A DNA stretch of 64,000 nucleotides from positions 62,001 to 126,000 of the forward strand of contig VWND01000004.1 in assembly GCA_009599575.1 (NCBI GenBank). Direction: 5' to 3'. Source of the DNA: Blumeriella jaapii (lineage: Eukaryota > Ascomycota > Leotiomycetes > Helotiales > Drepanopezizaceae). A model generated the notes under the pieces. The model saw only the letters and a program-made list of their open reading frames with translations, had not been told where the DNA came from and did not search any database. This document shows, one piece after another, positions 25,284 to 38,343 of this stretch (positions are counted from its first letter, which is position 1; each line of letters starts with the position of its first letter). A program made the position numbers and the translations under genes.

Positions 25284-25453
25284 TGTGACGAACCTCATAT
25301 ATTTCCCTTAAGATACAGACAGAGAGCTGAAAGGAAGGAAGCTCGGGGCGAACTATATACACAGTAGAACCCCCTGCCCCTGGCGCTACGCCAGAACTGT
25401 AACGGAAGGCTGAACAGCCGAAAGCCGAACAGCCGAATGGCCGGGCCGTTACA
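25284..25453 (-). repeat. Element F 5' LTR
   Basis: 170 bp, identical on inspection to 23628-23797. Followed on the plus strand by the second ATAAC duplication (25454-25458). Confidence 0.93.
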
Positions 25454-25458
25454 ATAAC

Positions 25459-26815
25459 GGCAATCCAAATACCAATCGGTTTATTGCGCATAACGAAAAT
25501 ACTTATAAAAACTATTAATTTAATCGCTTAATTCGTAAAAGTCGTATACAAAATCTTTATAATTTGCATTTCTGATATTACCTTTTTTTACGTTAACGAC
25601 GTCGAAATAAAAAGCTTTAAATTATATTATAATAATAAAAAAATCTTTTTTAAAATTCGGCGTTATATAATAAAATATATTTAAAATATCGACAAAATTA
25701 TAATCTGCTTCGAAAAAACCAAAGCTATTATTAGCCTTCGATTAAAATTCTGCATGCCCGAAATAAATATCGTCGGCTATATAATTAATAACGCTAACCG
25801 CCACTTTTAACGAAAAAAAATTAAAAAAATCTGCGAATAAAAAAAGTATAAAAATATTACCGAAGCTAAAACTTTTATTAGCGTTATGATTTATTATCGC
25901 AATTAAATTAAAAACTTCTTTTAAAAAGCTGCATTTATTTACGCTACGATGAAAAAAAAATCGATTTCGTTTAGAAAAAAACAAAATAAAATCATAAAAA
26001 TTTTTAAAAACGATTTTTTATCGATTTTATTATTTATACGAATCGACTACAGCCCAAACGCAAAAAAAATCATTTTGACTATCGACGCCAATATTTTCGG
26101 TTAAAAAGCAATATTGCAACAAATCGACGAAAACAAAAAACAATATTTTTTACGATTCGAAAGCGGCTTATAATCCTTCGCGAAAATATGCTACGATACT
26201 ACTAAACGAAAATATCGAAGCGCTTTTAAAACGATAAAAAAAATAAAAAGCGAATTATACGGCGTACATTTTATTTTAAAAATAAACGCAAAAGTTTTTA
26301 TCGACCAATTAAATAAAAAAACCAATAATTTATTAAAAGCGCTTATTATTAATTAAATAACTTAAATGCGATTTATAAATTTCGAAATCAAATATATTAA
26401 AAAAACAATTAACACAACGGCAAACGGCCTTTTTAAACGAAAACGTTTTTATTTATTTAATTTCGTTAAATAAAACGAACAAAACATCGACGAATAAATC
26501 GCTAACAAAATCGGCTGCTTCGCTATTTGCGTTTTAAATTTTATAAAACCGAAATCATTCGCGTTATTATTTCGGCTAACACCGCGAATAAAAAACATTA
26601 ATTTTCGGGCCGAAAAAGCATTCGCGTTATTATTTCGGCTAGCACCGCGAATAAATTTAATCGAAAACGATCGAAATAAATTAATTAACGACGAAAATAA
26701 ACTTTTAATCGACAATTACAAAACCGAAAACTTTTATTTAATCGCATATTATTTAATTATTTTATTTAAATCATTTAGCGTATCAAACCATCAGTTTAAA
26801 TTATTTAAAAACCAA
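25459..26815 (+). pseudogene. Element E pol, part 2 (RT end and RNase H), cut by B
   Basis: Continues the frame interrupted by F. It contains the RT thumb/tether region NITEAKTFISVMIYYRN near 25.85 kb, RNase H starting LTIDANIFG.KAILQQID near 26.07 kb, RFESGL and CYDTTKRKYRSAFKTIKK near 26.2 kb, and the tail of RNase H (VHFILKINAKVFIDQLNKK). This matches the fungal Gypsy lineage with the R-Y-E-S-G-L-W motif. The complete B element interrupts it at 26820, just before the integrase zinc region. Confidence 0.78.
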
Positions 26816-26820
26816 GCTTT

Positions 26821-27078
26821 TGTAACGACTCGCCCCTCGTGTCACCCCAGCAACTACGTATAGCTGCAAGCTTCCTGGTCTTCTGGTGGGTCTTCCCATT
26901 AACTGTGGAAACTATTCATATATATAAAGCTTTTTTTTTTTTAGCAACCTCTGCCTTTTGCAGTTGTTGATTTTAAGTAAATATTTTGTTACAAAACCAA
27001 AGGCTCGTTTTTTATATTATATAAATACGGCGATTAATTAATTGATTTCTTAGCCCTTCGATTAATTAAATCGTTATA
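26821..27078 (+). repeat. Element B 5' LTR
   Basis: 258 bp, TGTAACGA...TCGTTATA (unmutated form TCGTCACA), inverted termini. It has a TATA-like TATATATAAAGC near 26.92 kb. Confidence 0.93.
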
Positions 27079-27299
27079 TTATTAACAACTTTTTTTCTAC
27101 GTTAGCGACGGCGTAAACTATTTCTTTTTTCGAATTTTTTACGAATTATATCAAAATGATCGACCGGTCGTAAAAAGGTTTATTTTCGCATTTTGCGAAA
27201 AAGCAGCCTTTTTCAAAAGCTTTTTTTTTTGAAAAACAGTTCTTTCTCCGAGGAAAAAAAAACAAAAGAAAAGGCAGAGCGCCAACCATTTCGCTTGTC

Positions 27300-28800
27300 A
27301 TCTCCTAGTTTAGCGCTAAAAGCGTTCAGTTAAAACTTTTGCAAAATCAATTAAAAAAAGCGCAAAAGCGTAAACGATAACTTTTAAAAGCTATGCGATT
27401 ACGACAAACCCTTTAATTAAAGCGTTTAATAAAATCTATCGAACGTACTTTTGTTAATCGCGAATCTGCTGTTTTTCTTTTTTCTCGCAACGTTTTATTT
27501 TAATTAACAAACGCTGCAAATTTATTTCCACGCTTTTCGCGAACTCTTTTTGAATTTCTTTTTAACGGCCAAAATCTTAGCGCGTTTTAAACGTTATAAT
27601 TCCTATTTATTTGCTAACTTTCGATTAATTCGTATAAAACGCGTTTCGAATTTTAAATTTAAATTAAATAATAATAAAAATTATAAAACACGCTATTAAA
27701 AAACTAAAATTTTCGATAACTTCGAATTTTACTACGATTATTTCGCTAGCGATCGATTTCGCAAAAATTATATATTCGATTAAACCGAAGGCGTAGCAAA
27801 AAAGTTTTTAACCCCGCGTATTTTAAACCGTTTCGATTTTATATTTTCCGAAAAATTAATAAAAAAAGTCGCCGATTTTCTGGCCGATTTTTCAAACGTT
27901 TAAAAAGCCGAAAACGAATTTAAAATGCTTGCAATAAATACGCACGACGACTTTTAGCGCTTTTATTTGCGATTTTCCATTTTCGCAGCGAATATTTAAA
28001 TACGGACCGATAAATAGCTTTGAAACGCTTTCCGCGATAAAATACTAAAGCGTTTACGAAAAAAACTGCATTTGAAATAAGCGCGTATAACGATTTTTAA
28101 AAATTGGCTTACCGCCGTCTGTTAAAAAAAACAAAATTAATTGGCTAAACGAATTTTATACGCGAATCGCTTTTTAATTAAATTTATTATTTATCAAAAT
28201 AATAAATTCTTAACCAAAACGTATTACAAATTAAATCGTACGTACGAAAGTCGTTCAAATGTTCCATAAGCTTTTTTTCAGCCTTTTGTTTTTTTTTTTT
28301 TTTTACGTTAGAACGCCCTTTTTAGCGTTTTTTTTTTTCGATCGGACCAACGATAACGCTCGTTTTTTATTTTATATTAAAAAATTTAAAAAAGTCAATT
28401 TGCACGATTTTCTACGGGCCGACCTTCGGTTCTATTTAAAAGCTTTTTTAAACTGATAAATATAAACGAGATCGAACCGGCCGAAAATTCGCCTTTTAAT
28501 AATAATAATAAAAACGAAAACTTTTTTTCAAACGATTTTCAAAACGCATACGAAAAAGTTAAAAGCTTTTTCGCCAATCGAAAAAACGCTTAGGCCTAAG
28601 CAAAACCTTTTTTTTAAGCGTATTGCGCGATATGCGTTATTTTAACGTTCGAAAGCTTTTTGATAGCGATTTATTAACAATTTCCGTTATATTTATTAAA
28701 AATAGCCTTTCGTACAAAATAAAAGCGCTCGCCGATTTTAAAGCGAACGGTTATACGTTAATCGATTCGGCGCTAATCAAGTTTTTTTTTTTTTTTTAAA
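27300..28800 (+). pseudogene. Element B gag and protease, RIP-degraded
   Basis: The region between the LTR and RT has no continuous frame. The clearest landmark is an aspartic-protease segment at about 28.72-28.78 kb, ALADFKANGYTLIDSALI, where D-F-K-A corresponds to D-S-G-A after C-to-T and G-to-A changes, with the family's NGY and FIDS-like continuation. Upstream gag is only inferred from position and similarity to B2. An oligo(T) tract follows. Confidence 0.6.
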
Positions 28801-29751
28801 CTTTTAATTTAATTTCTCCCGGCTTTTTTTCTTATAAAAAAGTATAATAAAGCTCGTGGCCATTTAATTATATATTTTACGCTTTTTAATTTTATTATTA
28901 ACAATCGAATACAATTGTTTACTTTTTTTTTAATTATCAACCTCGGAAATTATAATATAATTTTAAAAAAAGCTTGGTTAGCCGAATATCAAATTTTACT
29001 AAATTGTAATAAACGCAAGCTTTATTAGCCGAAATTTTATTTCCTTATAACCTTTTACGCTCGTTATATTAAAATCTTTTATTTGCATTTCCGAAAAATT
29101 TAATTTCGCTATTAAAACAACGCTGTAAAACGTAATAAAAACCTTGATCAATTATAACAAATCTACGACGCTGCGCGAAGCGCGAAAAAGTCGAATTTTA
29201 TTCGCGATGCTAATTTCGATAGCGACGCTAATAAAATAATACAAAAAATTATACTATTTTTCTAGACTGCCGATTTTTTTTTTATTATTTTTTCTCCTTT
29301 TTTTTTCTTTTCGTTAAAACAGCTTTCTCGTTCTACAAAAAACAATTATATCAAAAACCGAAAAAAAGCTTTCGCCGCGATAGCTTTTTAGCTTAATATA
29401 ATCGATAATTCAAATAAGCTATTTTTTAAACCTTTTAAACGACCAGTTCGAAAACGAATTTCTCAATCTATTGCTTACTTAATTTTTATTTGCCAGATTA
29501 TTATATACGCTTTTAAGCTGATTTTCAAAAAAAAAGCAATTGAAATATTTTTAATTTTTTTGTACGAAATCGACAAAATACTAAACGATCTTACGTATAA
29601 TACTTTTTTTAAAACTTAATTTTATAATCTTTTCGAACGTTTTAAAACCAACGAAATATCGATTTCGACTTTTTCAATTAGTTTAGCAAAATTAACTTCG
29701 AATAAACTTTTTTTCGAATCTTTTCCTCCGAAATATAAAAACTTCGAATAC

Positions 29752-32530
29752 GTGTTTTTTAAAGCCGCCAATAACGAATTAGCTTTTTACCGGCTTTACG
29801 ATTATAAAATCGAGCTTATTATAAATAAAAAAAAGCTGAAATACACTTTTTTATACAAAATATCGATTTTAAAGCTCGAGATTATTAAAACTTATTTGCA
29901 AAATAATCTTAATAAAAGCTTTATCGAATCTTTTATCGTTTTTTTCGCTGTTTTAATGCTTTTCGCTAAAAAACCCGACGGTTTATTGCGTTTTTATATC
30001 GATTATCGAGCTTTTAATAATATTACTCGTAAAAATCGTTATTTTTTTTTTTTTATCGATAAAACCTTTGCTCGTTTTTCGAAAGCGCGAATTTTTACAA
30101 AGCTCGATATTCGTTAAGCCTTTTACAAAATTCGAATAAACTCCGTTAATAAAAAATTAACGACGTTTCGTACGCGTTACGACGCTTATAAATGCAAAAT
30201 GCTACTTTTTAGCTTTATTAATAAATCCGCAATTTATTAACGTTATATAAACGACGTTTTTTTCGATTATTTAAACGATTTTTATATTACATATTTAAAT
30301 AATATTTTTATTTATTCGTCCGATTTTTTGAAACACGTTATATACGTTCGCAAAATGCTTTAAAAGCTCGCTGACGCTGAATTATAAACCGATATTCGAA
30401 AATCTGAATTCAACGTTATTCGAATCCGTTATTTAAATTTTATTATTTCGACTAAAAGCTTAAAAGTAAATCCAAAAAAAATTTCCGTAATCGCTTATTA
30501 AAAACCTTTTATTATTAAAAAGTGTATAAAGCTTTTTTGGTTTTTGTAATTTTTACCGACGTTTTATTCGAAACTACGATATAATTGCAAAATCTCTGGT
30601 TTATTTAATTAAAGCTAACGTTTTTTATAATTTCATTTTTAAATATCAAAAAAGTTTCGATTTTTTTATATTAGCTTTTATTATTATATTAATTTTATAA
30701 TATTATAAGCAAAACCTTTTTTGCATATTAAAAACTGACGCTTCCGACGGCGTAATAGCTTTTATGCTTTCGCAATTTTATAGCGACGACTGGCTTTTAA
30801 TCGCTTATTTTAGCAAAACTATAACTTTCGCAAAACTAAACTACGTCGTATACGATAAAAAGATATTCGCAATCGTAAAATCTTTAAGCAACTTTCGTAT
30901 TAAACTAATTAATTCAGTTTATTAAATTAAAATTATTATTAATTATAAAGCTTTAAAATATTTTATAATTTCTAAACTTTTAAACGCTCGATAAGCACGC
31001 TAGGCCGAGTTTCTCGCCGATTACAATTTTTTTATTATATACAAACCAAATAAACACAATTTTTTAATTAATATATTAATACGTCGTACGACCGAATTCG
31101 ACCGCCAAAACTCTTTTAAACGTATTTAGCGCTTGCAAACACTTTTTCGAGCCGATCAGATTAACCACCGCTTTTTAATTAAAAAACTGCGATTTTTTAC
31201 GGCCTTCGAAACAATTGTTTTTATCGTTGAAATAACTGATTTTTTTTTCGCATTTCGTATCGTTAATCAGCTTTTTTACGCTAATCGCATAATTAACAGC
31301 CTGATAGCTTTCCGAAAAAAAGCTGTACGAAACGCTACGAGAAAAAACGACGCTAATAATACTTCGTATATATTTAAACGCGATTTGCTGTTATATTACG
31401 GTCGTTTGATAATATTAAACGTCGATTATTTTCGTTTGGCTTTTATACGAAAAATATACGACCAGATTTCCATCGCTTATCCCAACGCTCGTAAAATTAC
31501 GCAATTGCTTTCGGACCAATATTATTAGCGAAGTATAACAGCTTTCGTAAAACAATATTATCGCAACTGCTACGCTTATCGAAAAAGTTTTATTTTAAAA
31601 AATAAGCGCCCCGGCTTTTTTTAGTTTTTTTCTGTTTTTAACTACTTTTGAAAATATATTATAATAGACTTTTACAATTTTAACAAAAACAAATACGATT
31701 ACGATAACGTATTCGTAATAATAAATCGCTTTTTTAAACAAACTATTTCGATCTTTTGTTATAAAAATATCGACGTTCGAAACTTCGCTAAATTATATAT
31801 ATTCCACGTATACAAATATTTTAGCTTTTTAAAAAGTATTATTAACGATCGTAGCCTTTAATATTAATTTACTTTTTGGTCTGAATTAAACAAAATACTC
31901 GGTACGCAATTAAAGCTTTCGATAGCCGCTTATTCCGAACCGATGGTCAAACCGAAATTTACAATTAATATTTGCAAAAACGCTTTCGATTCTTCGTGAA
32001 TTTTTATTAAAACGATTGGAACGAATTTTTTTTAATAATAAATTTCGCTTAAATAATCTTTTTTTACGAAAAATTTAAATGGCCTTTCACTTTTTGAAAT
32101 TGTATACGATTATACTTTTTATATTAATTAAAATTAAAAGCTCGATATTTCCTTTTTTTTCAATTTTTTATATAAGCTAAACGCAAACGAAACTCGTGCG
32201 TACGCTCGCCGCTATTACGACGCTTAAAACCTCGCCAAATCGCATTTTTAATAAACCTACGATAAAATAAAAAAAAATGCGAATAAATTTCGCCGCGCGA
32301 TCGATTTTAACGTTAGCGATTACGTATAATTCGATATACGTCTATTTCCGACCTTTCGGCCTTTTCGCAAGCTCGACAATTTTATAAACGGCCTTTTTAA
32401 AATTATAGCCAAAATTTTCGACAACGCTTTTAAGCTAAACCTTTTTAGTATTATAAACGTACATTTAGTTTTTCACGCTAATCGACTGCGTAAAACAGCT
32501 AATAATACGCTTTTAAATTAAATTAATCCA
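29752..32530 (+). pseudogene. Element B pol (RT, RNase H, integrase), RIP-degraded
   Basis: RT: KKPDGLLRFYIDYRAFN and ARIFTKLDIR at 29.97-30.11 kb; active-site box degraded to TYLNNIFIYSS near 30.29 kb. RNase H: LKTDASDGVIAFMLSQFY near 30.73 kb. Integrase: zinc-binding region LLLYYGRLIILNVDYF.LAF and IYDQISIAYPNARKITQLL near 31.38-31.5 kb; the core follows with a degraded D-x-x-D segment and DGQTEIYN-like remnant near 31.95 kb. The C-terminal part ends near 32.5 kb without a recognisable chromodomain. Typical Ty3/Gypsy pol order. Confidence 0.87.
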
Positions 32531-32862
32531 GCCTTTGAATCTATTAATATAATTGGTAAGCTTAAATACGAAATCGAAAAATTAATCGCTTATCGAATAC
32601 AACGAAAAACCTTTTAATACAAAGCTTTTTAAATAAGCTTAAATAAAAATCTCACGTGGTACTCCGCGTTTGATTTTATATACGCTTTTCTAAAAATGCG
32701 CGACTTTTATTTAACGTATAAAAAGCTTTCCGGTCCTTTTGCAAAACTTGTAAACTGGCTGAAAGCGTATTCCGAAGATTTAAATTCGTACGATTATTTA
32801 AATAACGACGTACCAATAAAATAAAAGCTCGAAAAGCGCGCTTTTTTCGAACGGAAAGGTAA

Positions 32863-33123
32863 TATGACGATTCGCCCTTCGTATCACCCCAGCAACTACG
32901 TATAGCTGCAAGCTTTCTGGTCTTCTGATAAATCTTCCTATTAATTATAAAACTACTATTCATATATATAAAGCTTTTTTCCCTTAGCAACCTCTGCCTT
33001 TTGCAATTATTGATTTTAAATAAATATTTTGTTACAGAACCAAAGGCTCGTTTCTTATACCATATGAACACGGCGACCAGTTGACTGATTTTTCCCAGCC
33101 CTCCGACTGATTAGATCGTCACA
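32863..33123 (+). repeat. Element B 3' LTR
   Basis: 261 bp, TATGACGA...TCGTCACA (unmutated TGTGACGA). A short purine-rich tract (GGAAAGG) precedes it as the probable second-strand primer. Confidence 0.93.
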
Positions 33124-33128
33124 GCTTT

Positions 33129-34490
33129 CGATTATATTTTAGCCGATAAAAAGCTATACAAAATAAAAAACACATATATATATAAAAACGCTTAATAATA
33201 AATAATAAAACCGATAAATTTCAAATCATAAAAAAAGCTTACGAAAAAATATTTTATAAAAAAGCTAAAGCTATTTATTACCGAATCAAAAACGATTTTT
33301 AATAAAAAAAATATTTCGAAAACTGCAAAACTTTCGTTAAAAACTGCATTTTTTATTAAAAACGAAAACCTGGCCGAAAAAAAAACTTATTATATCCGAC
33401 GTAATTTTTTAAAATTTAAAAAAAAATCAATCTCGACGTTATACGCGTACCGATCACCGACCGCGAGCATATATGCTTCGTATTCGCTATCGACGACCTG
33501 TTTAAATAGCTTAAAAAACGACCTTTTCGAAACGCTATTTCCGAAGCTATAACAATCTTTTTTTAAAAAAACGTTATATATCGATACGGTTTATTTAACA
33601 AATTAAACATCGATAATAAACCCGAAAACAAAAGCGTTATTAAAACTTTTATAAAAAAATACGAAATCCAACGCATTTAAATTTTAGCTTACAATTCGAA
33701 AAGCAACGAATCCGTTAAACAAAATCATAAAAATATTTTCGACGGCTTTTCAAAAGCTATTCGAAAAAGTTATAAGCGTTAATCGCGGAAATTCTCGGAA
33801 ATACTTTTTGCTATACGCATATATATATACGTTTCTACTGGAATAATCTTATTTTTTATTTAATACGGCAAAAACGCTCGACTGCTTTTAAAAATAAAAT
33901 AGTTTATATAAAAGCTTTATAACATAATTAAAATAAAAACGAAAGCGGACCTGTTAATAATAAAATCTAAATAATTAAATTACCGCGATATAAATATAAA
34001 AAAAAAAATTTAAAAAAAAAAATATAAAAAAACAGCTAAAAAAGTCTGAAATAAAACCAAAATTTTAAAAAAAACGCTAATTAAAAAAAAAAATCTAATT
34101 TTAATTTACAACGTTTAACGCGCTATCAATAAATCGGCCGATATTAAACTTAATTATAAATAGCTCGGACCCTACGAAATATACAAAACCGAATTAAATA
34201 AAAACTATTATAAATTTATAAAACTCGATAAAACAAAACTAAAAAAAACGTTCGCCGCCAACCGGTTAAAGCGATTTTATAAAAAAAACCAGCAAATTTA
34301 TTTTCTAAATTTTAAATCAAAAAGCGATTCCGATTTCAACGACTCCGCCGACGATTCCGACCAAAACGATTATACTTTTAAAAAAAAAAAAAAACTTTTG
34401 AAAAAGTCTAAAAAAAACGACCGGACGATAATCCCGCTGCTAAAAAAACACAATTTAAATCGTAATTTTATTTATAACCGAAAAAAAAAA
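33129..34490 (+). pseudogene. Element E pol, part 3 (integrase)
   Basis: After the B insertion the frame reads into the integrase core: FAIDDLFK.LKKRPFRNAIS near 33.49 kb, YRYGLFNKLNIDNKPENKS (the D...G-P-E-N segment) near 33.58 kb, and AYNSKSNESVKQNHKNIFDG near 33.7 kb, equivalent to the A-Y-x-P-x-A-N-G-x-x-E-R-G-H motif of this lineage. The C-terminal GPYxI-like region LGPYEIYKT and TFAANRLKRFY lie near 34.16-34.28 kb. RIP stops interrupt throughout. Pol ends near 34.45 kb. Confidence 0.78.
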
Positions 34491-34882
34491 AAAAACGTAT
34501 ACAAAATTGTTCACTAACTGTTCTACTGTTTTTGCTATCTATTATTTTTTTTTTATTATATATTATTCTACTATTTTTTTTTTGCTTTGCTTATACACAA
34601 CCTAATTAACTTATTTTATATATATTTATTATTTTTAAAACCTTTTTTTATATTATTTAAAACACCTATTGTAATTTTCTTTATTTAACTATATTTTTAT
34701 TTATCAAAACAAAAGCTTTATATATATTTAAGCCGCATATTTAATATATTTATATTATTCGCATATTTTACGAAAACTATTTTTTATACATTTTATTATT
34801 TGCTATTTTTTATACTATTTACGCTTTTCGTTATTCTAAACGAATGCCTATCTAAACAATTATAATTTATTAAAAAAACAAT

Positions 34883-37800
34883 ATGCGAATTCCCGTAACT
34901 TTTAAATACAAATATCTTATAATTTCCGTACTTTTTCCTAATTATTTTTTAACAAATATAATACATTTTCTAATTAATAAACCCATCGATATTATATCGT
35001 TCCTTAAGCAAAACGTTGCTAAATTTAGCAAATTTATTTTTAATTTATTTTAAAACGAAACTATTATACGCAATTTTTTCGAATTTAAATAAATATACAA
35101 TGCCGCTATCCCAAATTAATAAGCAGCCCTCGTAAAAACATTTATAAAACAATTCGATATAATAACTAAAAACGTCAACGAATTTCTATTCGATTATAAA
35201 AACTTCGTTAAAGCTAAATTCGTTCGCAAAAACTTTAATTACGACAAATTCCTGCTAAATTACGACAACGTTTTAAAAACTTTCGCCGAAGCAAAAAAAG
35301 CTCGAAATAATAATAAAAAAATAACAAACCGGATTTTACGTTTTTTATTAAATTAACAAAAAAAAAATATTTAAAAATACGTTTTTAATAAAATCACCGG
35401 TATTATTTTATTTCGACACTTCGCTCGTCTTTTCGAAACCATTACTTTTATTAAAAAAAAAATCTAAATATTAAACGCGTATATTTTTAAAACGCAAATT
35501 TTAAAAACCAACAATTTAAAAACCCGCAAATTTATAGAACTTTTTACAATTATTTGCAAATTAATTAACAACGCTATGCAATCGCTAAAAAAAGTTTTAA
35601 TCGGCTGCGAAACCCTAAATCTAACCTTTTTTTAAAATAAAAAACTAAGCGTCGTTAAATACAGCATTTTTATATTAAAAAAAAAAACAACGCCATTCCG
35701 ATATTTCAAATTTACGACGACGAAAAAAACGAAAAAGCTAATATTATTTTCGTTTAATTCGAAAAAACATACGCGATAATAACTAATACTTTTAAAATAA
35801 TTAAAACAATTCGACGATTTTTATTTTCGATTATCGAAAACGAATCCGAAAACGAAATCAAAAGCGTTATAACAAATAACCGTTTATTCGAATATAAAAA
35901 ACCTATTATATTTATAAAAACGATTTCGAAAAAAATAAAAATAAAAAACGTAAAAAAACGCGTTAATATTTCCGAAACCTTTTTTATTCGAAAAAAAAAA
36001 CCATTCGCGTCGTTAGCAAAAAAAGCATCGCGAATAAAAACAGCCGGAAATCGACGCCGAATTATAACTTTTAAGCTAATTAATAAAAAACGCAACGATT
36101 TTACGAAATTAAATTTAAAAAACACCGGCATTTCGAAAAAAAAAAACTTAAACGATTCTAAATTTAACCTTTCGAAACTAAATACGCAAATACCAAAAAC
36201 GCTTGCTGCGTTCAAAAACGTCGTACTATTATCGCTAATATTTTAAATTTTAATAAAAACTTTTAAAATCTCGATTATTATACGACTCGACCGAAAAAAT
36301 CTAAAAAAAAATATCGAAATTATCGCGAAAAAAATTATATAAAAAATACAAAATCAAATTACTTTGCTTAAAACTTTCGCTTTCGACGACGAAATAATCC
36401 AAAAGTTTTACTTCGATACTTTTATATAAAAACCAAATAAACCCGTCAGCTTTTTTCTTTTTGCTTCGAACGAAAACTAAATCAAGCTTTTTTCGGAAAA
36501 TTACAAATATAATACGTCGAAACCGATAAAAAAAACTTTTAAAAACGATAATCCGTTTTTATTCGAGCTTTTTTTCGCTAAAAAACTCCGATTTTTTAAT
36601 TTCGTTTTTACGAATAATATTAATGCCCAAAAAAACGGCAAATTCTGCTATTTTCATATGCGTTATTACGCGGCGTATTACGATTTAATTATAAAAAAAT
36701 CGACGTTATCGGCTTCGCTAATCGATTCGTTATTATTAAAAATTCGAATTACAACGTATTCGAAATTAATTTTAATAATTAATTTATATTTCGACGAAAA
36801 ACTGCGAAAACTACCTAAGCACGTGCTAAAACTTATTTGAGCTACGCAAATTTCAAAGCAAATCCTAAAGTTTTCAGCGCGATTATAAAATTCGATTAAA
36901 ACGTAAAAAAATAAAAACAACAAATATTTTTAAAAGCCGATTTTTTTAGCTTTTCGACCGAAAATATACTTTAAAATTTACTTAAATTAAATTGCGAATT
37001 CGTTAATTACGTAAAATCTTATAACGAAAAAAACAAATTACTGTTGCATTTTATAAAAAAAAAATTGTTATATATAAGCATTATTTCCGATTAATTAAAA
37101 CCCAAAAAGCGCTTACAGCCTTTTTCGCTAATATATTTTACAATTTTACTTAATAAACTTTTAAAATATACTCCGGCTTTTACTTCGCTGTTTTAATTAT
37201 TCGGAACTTCGGAAACTGCCGCCTCGTAGCTTATTTTGACGTTCCGATCGTTTTAAACTTCGCTAATTCCGACCGTATTATAATCATAAAATTCGATATC
37301 GCCGATTTTTAAAAAAAAAAAAATCGAAAACTTTATCGACGCCATTTTCGACTATTACGTTCTGCCTGCTTTCGCATATAATTCGAAAATAATCGAAACC
37401 TATCTACAATTATACTACGACGCCAAGCTGATTAAAACCATTTAAAAAAGCCCAGCTTCTTTGTATTTCAGCGCGTTTAAAACAATAGCTTCAGCTATTT
37501 CATCGAATTACGAAACCGAAAGCTACGAAATAAAAAATAAAATAACTTTTATTAGCTTTTCGATTAAATAAAAAGTTTTCGTTAAATTCAAAACCTAAAA
37601 AACCGACGGCGCGATATTAATCTGCTCGAATAATTATACGAAGCAAAAATACAAAAATTATTTCGAAAACGACGCTCCGATAAACAATTTAATACTATCT
37701 GTTTTGCGACGAAAGCAATTACAGCATTTTCGGTAATTTCGATTATAAACAACTATTTCCGAACCATTTCGTAAAATAATTTTTTTTACAAGCTTCGAAA

Positions 37801-38240
37801 CTTTTTCAAAAGCATTCGTCGGTAAACAATCGTAATCCGATTTATTAATTTTACGCGAAGCAAAAACGCTAATCGGTTTTAATTACGACGAATTAATCGA
37901 TTATTTTTACGATTTTAATATAAAACTTTTCAGCGCCTTTTGCAAAACGTAAAACCACGTTTAAAAGCTGAAATCTATTATTTACGAAAAAAAATCGTAA
38001 AAAGCATCCGTCGCGGCTACGCTTAATAATATTATCGACGAAAAAGCTATTAAAACGTTTATAAATCTAAACAATACTTCGATTAACATTTTGTCGAATT
38101 ATTTTTTTAAAAAAGCAAAATAAACAAAATAATTTAAACGACAAGCGAAACGCTATCTTTCCGCAAAAGCCAATAGCAAAAATCAAAAACGGATTAAAAA
38201 ACTGAGAAAATATAAAACTAAAAAGTTTGGTTTTTAATTA
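34883..38240 (+). pseudogene. Element E extra ORF downstream of pol, about 1,100 codons, unrecognised
   Basis: Between the end of integrase and the 3' LTR, one plus-strand frame can be followed for about 3.3 kb, with one frame change at an A11 tract near 35.68 kb and perhaps a local one near 37.2-37.3 kb. It starts MRIPVTFKYKYL. Interruptions are TAA, TGA or TAG of RIP type. Recognisable stretches include SENEIKSVITNNRLFEYKK (35.85 kb), KNGKFCYFHMRYYAAYYDLI (36.63 kb), AFDDEIIQKFYFD (36.38 kb) and a lysine-rich C-terminus (38.17 kb). I recognise no envelope, RNase H, dUTPase or methyltransferase signature. It may be an accessory ORF, a captured gene, or an older nested insert without visible ends. 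Confidence 0.55.
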
Positions 38241-38343
38241 ATTGATTTTTAAACCATATAAAATAAACTAAATTATACTTATTAAAATTATATTTTTTTT
38301 TGGTCGTAATTAAAAACGATTACGTATATTATTTAAAATAAAA

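Larger units (their letters stand above)
23628..25453 (-). mobile_element. Element F: young non-autonomous LTR retrotransposon (1,826 bp)
   Basis: Two 170-bp LTRs that I read as identical base for base flank 1,486 bp of interior, bordered by the exact 5-bp duplication ATAAC. Balanced base composition and absence of RIP contrast with E around it, so insertion is recent or RIP had ceased. Minus orientation is set by a run of eight G followed by TAG directly before the 3' LTR at 23797. The interior has no RT or integrase, only a gag-like relic and the last few pol codons (ending FFRRGG). It must be mobilised in trans. Confidence 0.9.
26821..33123 (+). mobile_element. Element B: complete Ty3/Gypsy LTR retrotransposon inserted in E
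   Basis: Bounded by LTRs of 258 and 261 bp and by the exact duplication GCTTT (26816-26820 and 33124-33128). Length 6.3 kb. Gag, protease, RT, RNase H and integrase lie in order on the plus strand. It is the reference copy for fragments B1, B2 and B3. RIP has destroyed all frames, but homologous segments of about 120-130 codons remain open, including the RT start and the integrase zinc region. Confidence 0.94.

Noticed and set aside
32676..33071. 131-codon minus-strand frame across the B 3' LTR
   Set aside because: It spans LTR and interior end and recurs in part in other B copies; an artefact of the repeat.
35754..36215. 153-codon minus-strand frame
   Set aside because: It is antisense to the longer extra frame of E, which continues in register on both sides.
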